NCBI GenBank assembly: GCA_964346135.1
Contig: CAYFTS010000084.1
Location: forward strand, 1 to 43,650
DNA length: 43,650 nucleotides
Origin: B1-G15 sp964346135
GTDB taxonomy: Archaea; Thermoproteota; Bathyarchaeia; Bathyarchaeales; Bathyarchaeaceae
Direction of reading: 5' to 3'
Shown: piece by piece, positions 40,857 through 43,650 of the stretch
Layout of the letters: each line of letters opens with the position of its first letter
Numbering within the stretch: position 1 is the first letter of the stretch
Translations under genes and position numbers: made by a program
The notes under the pieces: model-generated
The model's input: only the letters and a program-made list of their open reading frames with translations
Database searches by the model: none
What the model was told of the DNA's origin: nothing

Positions 40857-41738
40857 GTGAATAAAGTGAAAAGTGAATCTTACTTCAAAAAAATACTTGT
40901 GCCCGTTGATGGCTCGCATGCTTGTCTCCATGCGGAAGAACTAACTGTCGCTATCGCCAAAAAATTCAAATCTAAAGTAACTGTAATTCACGTAGTTCCA
41001 TATCAACTTGTGCATCCAGAGTTGCGCAAACGTGCATTGCGTTATCCCGTACCATTTACGGCAGTACGCTCCGAAATTTCAAATTATTTTTCACAAATGG
41101 GAAAGAAGATTGTTTGGGAGGCTGAAGCGTTGTTTAAAGAGGAAGGCATAGAAGTCGACGCTAGATTTATTGAACATGAAGACCCAGCTGAAGCAATTTT
41201 ACGGTTGGTTAAAGATGGAGATTATAACTTGGTGGTGATGGGAAACCGTGGGGAAACTGAAGCCGAAGTTTTCTCACTGGGAAGCGTTGCCGAGAAAGTT
41301 GTGCGCCATGTGGAGTGCCCAGTTCTGATCGTCAAAGGAAAGACTAAGATCTCAAAAATCCTTGTAGGAATTGACGGTTCTGAAAATGCAGAGAAGGCTC
41401 TTGAACATGCTGTTGAACTGGCTAAGAAACATAAAGCCAAGATAACGTTGCTAAACGTTGAGGGTCCTGTACTATTAAGTTTAAAGCCTGAGGTGGCAAA
41501 GGAAATTGGAGAAAGCATTTTGTCTGGTGCAGCGGCTAGGGTTAAAGGAGTAGAGTTTAATACGCAAGTGGAATTCGGTAACCCTGCAGAAACTATTATT
41601 GAAGTCACAGAAAAAGGGAACTACGACATAATCGTTGTAGGAAGCAGAGGACTAAGCAAAGTAAAACGGTTCTTCTTAGGCAGCGTGAGCGACGATGTAA
41701 GTCATCATGCCAGAGGTTCTGTACTAGTAGTTAAATGA
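40857..41738 (+). CDS. Tandem universal stress protein
   Basis: The 293-residue product has two UspA domains in tandem. The first (about 12-150) starts ILVPVDGSHACLHAEEL, and the nucleotide-binding VMGNRG-x9-GSV lies near 123-139. The second (about 158-293) starts ILVGIDGSENAEKALEH and ends VVGSRGLSKVKRFFLGSV. Both retain the ATP-binding Gly pattern, so both probably bind nucleotide. GTG 40857 is used as start; no strong ribosome site is seen. It is divergent from the AOR gene, with promoters in the 150 nt between. Confidence 0.93.
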   Translation: MNKVKSESYFKKILVPVDGSHACLHAEELTVAIAKKFKSKVTVIHVVPYQLVHPELRKRALRYPVPFTAVRSEISNYFSQMGKKIVWEAEALFKEEGIEVDARFIEHEDPAEAILRLVKDGDYNLVVMGNRGETEAEVFSLGSVAEKVVRHVECPVLIVKGKTKISKILVGIDGSENAEKALEHAVELAKKHKAKITLLNVEGPVLLSLKPEVAKEIGESILSGAAARVKGVEFNTQVEFGNPAETIIEVTEKGNYDIIVVGSRGLSKVKRFFLGSVSDDVSHHARGSVLVVK

Positions 41739-41800
41739 AAATGAATGTTTTGTCAGAGTTCTACCTTGGAATCGTGAAGCTTATCTGAACCCTTCAGTTT

Positions 41801-42388
41801 CTACTTCTTAACGAGGGAAATCAGCATATCCCTAAACTTCTTTTTAAATTGTTGCTGTTCAGCGAATTTCTCATCAGACATCGAGAGAGTTTCAGCGTAC
41901 TCTTGAACTATCTGTTTGGTAAGAAAATCCACATCCTCTAATTCGGAGATCGCATCTTCAAACTTACTTGAGCCACAACACTCCTCAAGCTTGCTCCTAA
42001 CGTCGATCAATTGAGTAACCTTATTTTCATTGAATTCAAGGTTAAAACCAAGTCTCTTCAAAGCATTGAGGACAGTTCTCATTTGTTCTTTGGCAAATTC
42101 TCTGCTGCGGGGAGTCTTTCCAACGCTGCAAAAGAAAGTTTCAGCAGTCGCTCTGTAATAGCTCTCGATGAGGTGGTCAATACGTTCTTCTCGTGCCACC
42201 TCTACTAAGTCTCCCTTCAGAAGCTTCTTTACGTGGTGGTAAACCGCTTGAGGGGTAATGTTGAGTTCTGCAGCTATTTGACTCACAGTCATTTCTTTGG
42301 CTCGAAGCAGAAACACTATTTTTCTTCTGGTTTCGTCGCCTAACAGCTGGAACGCTTCAGGGTCTTGTATCATTTTTATCGGCTTCAA
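41801..42388 (-). CDS. ArsR-type winged-helix regulator
   Basis: The 195-residue product has an ArsR-type winged helix in its first 65 residues (LLGDETRRKIVFLLRAKEMT, then VSQIAAELNITPQAVYHHVKKL). The C-terminal 110 residues are helical and include Cys near 82, 138 and 139 (CSVG and ECCGSS), which could sense metal or oxidation. The Cys pair inside a helical regulator domain is unusual for ArsR proteins. Targets are unknown. Confidence 0.88.
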   Translation of the reverse strand: MKPIKMIQDPEAFQLLGDETRRKIVFLLRAKEMTVSQIAAELNITPQAVYHHVKKLLKGDLVEVAREERIDHLIESYYRATAETFFCSVGKTPRSREFAKEQMRTVLNALKRLGFNLEFNENKVTQLIDVRSKLEECCGSSKFEDAISELEDVDFLTKQIVQEYAETLSMSDEKFAEQQQFKKKFRDMLISLVKK

Positions 42389-42507
42389 GGTGTCTCACAG
42401 ATAAAGAAAGAGTTTAAATTAATATAAAAGCGTTTCTCTACTAAAACAAAAACTTTATAAGAAGCGATATCATTTGTATTAAAATGCCTGTTTAAGTATT
42501 AAAAGAG

Positions 42508-42771
42508 ATGATGAATATGTCCACAACACCCACACGGAGAAAAAACACGCTCTCTCTACTCATGAAAACACTTAGACTATTGGGAATAAATAGAGGTTTT
42601 GTACAATCGTCAAGCACTCAAAAAGAAGAAAACACCCGCATAAATACTCCAGAAGACAACAACAGTCCTAATATTCTCGCATTGAAAGCAGCGGAAACTG
42701 CTTTATTAGAAATAGAACGCGAAAAAGCTGAAGCAATCATGGAAAGGCAAAGACGCTCCCTCATATGCTAG
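42508..42771 (+). CDS. Small charged protein, unrecognised
   Basis: The 87-residue product is mainly helical: a short basic N-terminus (TPTRRKNTLSLLMKTLRLLG), a polar Asn/Thr/Glu-rich linker and a C-terminal helix with heptad character (LALKAAETALLEIEREKAE). An AT-rich TATA-like box (near 42455) precedes it and the frame is the only good one in its interval. No family is recognised. Confidence 0.5.
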   Translation: MMNMSTTPTRRKNTLSLLMKTLRLLGINRGFVQSSSTQKEENTRINTPEDNNSPNILALKAAETALLEIEREKAEAIMERQRRSLIC

Positions 42772-42873
42772 AAATGGCACTGCAATCATTTTTACCATCG
42801 ACTAGCGCCTCCCTTGTTGAAAGAGCAAAAGAAATTGTATGACCCATAAGGTGTTTGCGCGCACAGCCAAGTT

Positions 42874-43149
42874 CTATAACGATTTTTTCACAATGTATCT
42901 AGTCAACAACATGTTTACATAGTCTTCTAGGGTTAAGTTGCGCTCTCGCGCTTCACGTGCCAGATGCAAGAATAGACCTGGAGAAACCGGTATCGCTCGC
43001 GGAAGCCAAAAACCCTCTAAATATTTCACTACGCAGTAACGGATGAAATCTTCCAAGCCAAGGCCGAAGTCCTCTGCGGCTGCTTTAACTGCTTCGATGT
43101 GTTCTTTTGATGCAGTGTATTTGATTACGAGAGTTTCGTTTTTGCTCAT
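42874..43149 (-). CDS. Tandem ribbon-helix-helix-like protein
   Basis: The 91-residue product seems to contain two short repeats. Residues about 6-43 (LVIKYTASKEHIEAVKAAAE then GLEDFIRYCVVKYL) and about 52-88 (IPVSPGLFLHLAREARERNL then TLEDYVNMLLTRYI) both give a beta strand followed by two helices, the layout of a ribbon-helix-helix DNA-binding fold. A single-chain pseudo-dimer is therefore suggested. Function unknown. Confidence 0.6.
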   Translation of the reverse strand: MSKNETLVIKYTASKEHIEAVKAAAEDFGLGLEDFIRYCVVKYLEGFWLPRAIPVSPGLFLHLAREARERNLTLEDYVNMLLTRYIVKKSL

Positions 43150-43256
43150 TTTGCTCTTACCTTCTGTTTCTTATTGATGACGTGGCGCCAGCAAAGCAAA
43201 CACTAAGGTATTCCCTTCCAATGCTCCGATAGGTAGACTACTCGCACTCAAAGATA

Positions 43257-43529
43257 TCATTCTTGGTTTGGTTTTCTGTTGGGGAAAGCAGGTACCGTGT
43301 ATACATCAACGACGCCGGTGGCTTGAGCTAACTTTTCGCGTATGAACTCTAAGGCTTGATTAGAGTTGTCGGCGTCAAACCACATGGCTACGTCCCAAGT
43401 TCCGAAAACGTTCATGACGTATTGCAGGTCTACTCCTGGGCTAGGCTTTTGAGGAAGGCTTCTTAGGTCGTTAATTATATCTGTTACTTTCGTTGGACTA
43501 AGCTTCAGCAGAACCAAATATTGTGTCAC
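43257..43529 (-). CDS. Stand-alone Lrp ligand-binding (RAM) domain protein
   Basis: From GTG 43529 the product has 90 residues and begins VTQYLVLLKLSPTKVTDIIN. The DLQYVMNVFGTWDVAMWFDA and TGVVDVYTVPAF blocks match the effector-binding RAM domain of Lrp/AsnC proteins, without any DNA-binding half. GTG 43529 is fixed by a GGAGGTG ribosome site 7 nt upstream (43537-43543); a longer frame to 43595 lacks one. Such free RAM domains may sense amino acids and associate with Lrp partners; no partner lies adjacent. Confidence 0.8.
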   Translation of the reverse strand: MTQYLVLLKLSPTKVTDIINDLRSLPQKPSPGVDLQYVMNVFGTWDVAMWFDADNSNQALEFIREKLAQATGVVDVYTVPAFPNRKPNQE

Positions 43530-43650
43530 ACCAATACACCTCCGATTCTGTTTCTGATTTCTATTCGTGCTAAAGCTTCTACCATTGAAAGTCATTTAGC
43601 TCTTATGAACTGTAAATAATAATTATTAAAATACGTTTACGCGTGCGCAT

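Noticed and set aside
1..43650. CRISPR array or insertion sequence
   Set aside because: No regularly spaced repeats of 20-40 nt and no transposase frame were seen; the only mobile-type gene is the integrase remnant.

Overview
The window looks like a chromosomal segment of an anaerobic archaeon. The best fit is a Thermoproteota/TACK lineage such as Candidatus Bathyarchaeia. That is inferred from the gene families, not from a marker gene: a GPN-loop GTPase, DUF1122, DUF2769 and DUF4443 proteins, Lrp/AsnC regulators, UspA, an HtpX-type peptidase, ThiL, a tungsten-type aldehyde:ferredoxin oxidoreductase, many Fe-S proteins, and archaeal TATA-type promoters. Three tRNA genes are present, Asp(GUC), Lys(UUU) and Thr(CGU), and all three appear to encode the 3' CCA.

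Layout. 0-2.4 kb: two membrane proteins and an old-yellow-enzyme-type flavin oxidoreductase. 2.4-5.6 kb: a decayed, low-density stretch holding a small frameshifted Cys-rich gene, an HtpX-like peptidase with an EF-hand loop, two tandem zinc-ribbon genes, an integrase remnant, and an unusual cluster of intergenic TGCATGCA tracts. 5.5-7.4 kb: a NapH-type polyferredoxin and a CinA/MoaB-type protein. 7.5-10.1 kb: a probable small integrated element ending in tRNA-Asp. A 20-nt copy of the spliced tRNA-Asp 3' end lies at 7528-7547, while the working tRNA-Asp (10096 to 9992) carries a 30-nt bulge-helix-bulge intron inside the matching sequence. Between the two copies are a membrane protein and an HTH/LAGLIDADG protein.

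10.2-17.1 kb: an arginine-deiminase/amidinotransferase-fold enzyme, tRNA-Lys, a DUF4443 regulator, the GPN GTPase, a nitroreductase and a GlcD/GlcF (D-lactate/glycolate dehydrogenase-type) pair. 17.2-23.7 kb: small charged proteins, a PadR-controlled ABC exporter, ThiL, tRNA-Thr, an MFS transporter and a small membrane protein. 23.7-28.4 kb: a four-gene operon (NuoE-, NuoF- and HoxU-like subunits plus an FMN glutamate-synthase-like protein) that looks like an NAD(P)H/ferredoxin diaphorase fused by operon structure to an amidotransferase-type FMN enzyme.

28.4-43.65 kb: two Lrp regulators, UppP, a TatD-linked radical SAM protein, a B12-binding radical SAM protein with an unrecognised partner, DUF2769, endonuclease III, DUF1122, a YyaL-type thioredoxin-domain protein, DsrE-like, AOR, UspA, ArsR-type, tandem RHH-like and stand-alone Lrp-ligand-domain proteins.

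The strongest leads are the intron-containing tRNA-Asp paired with an intronless tRNA-end repeat, and the diaphorase/glutamate-synthase-like operon. In that operon the FMN subunit lacks the usual internal Fe-S cysteines but has a new N-terminal Cys cluster.
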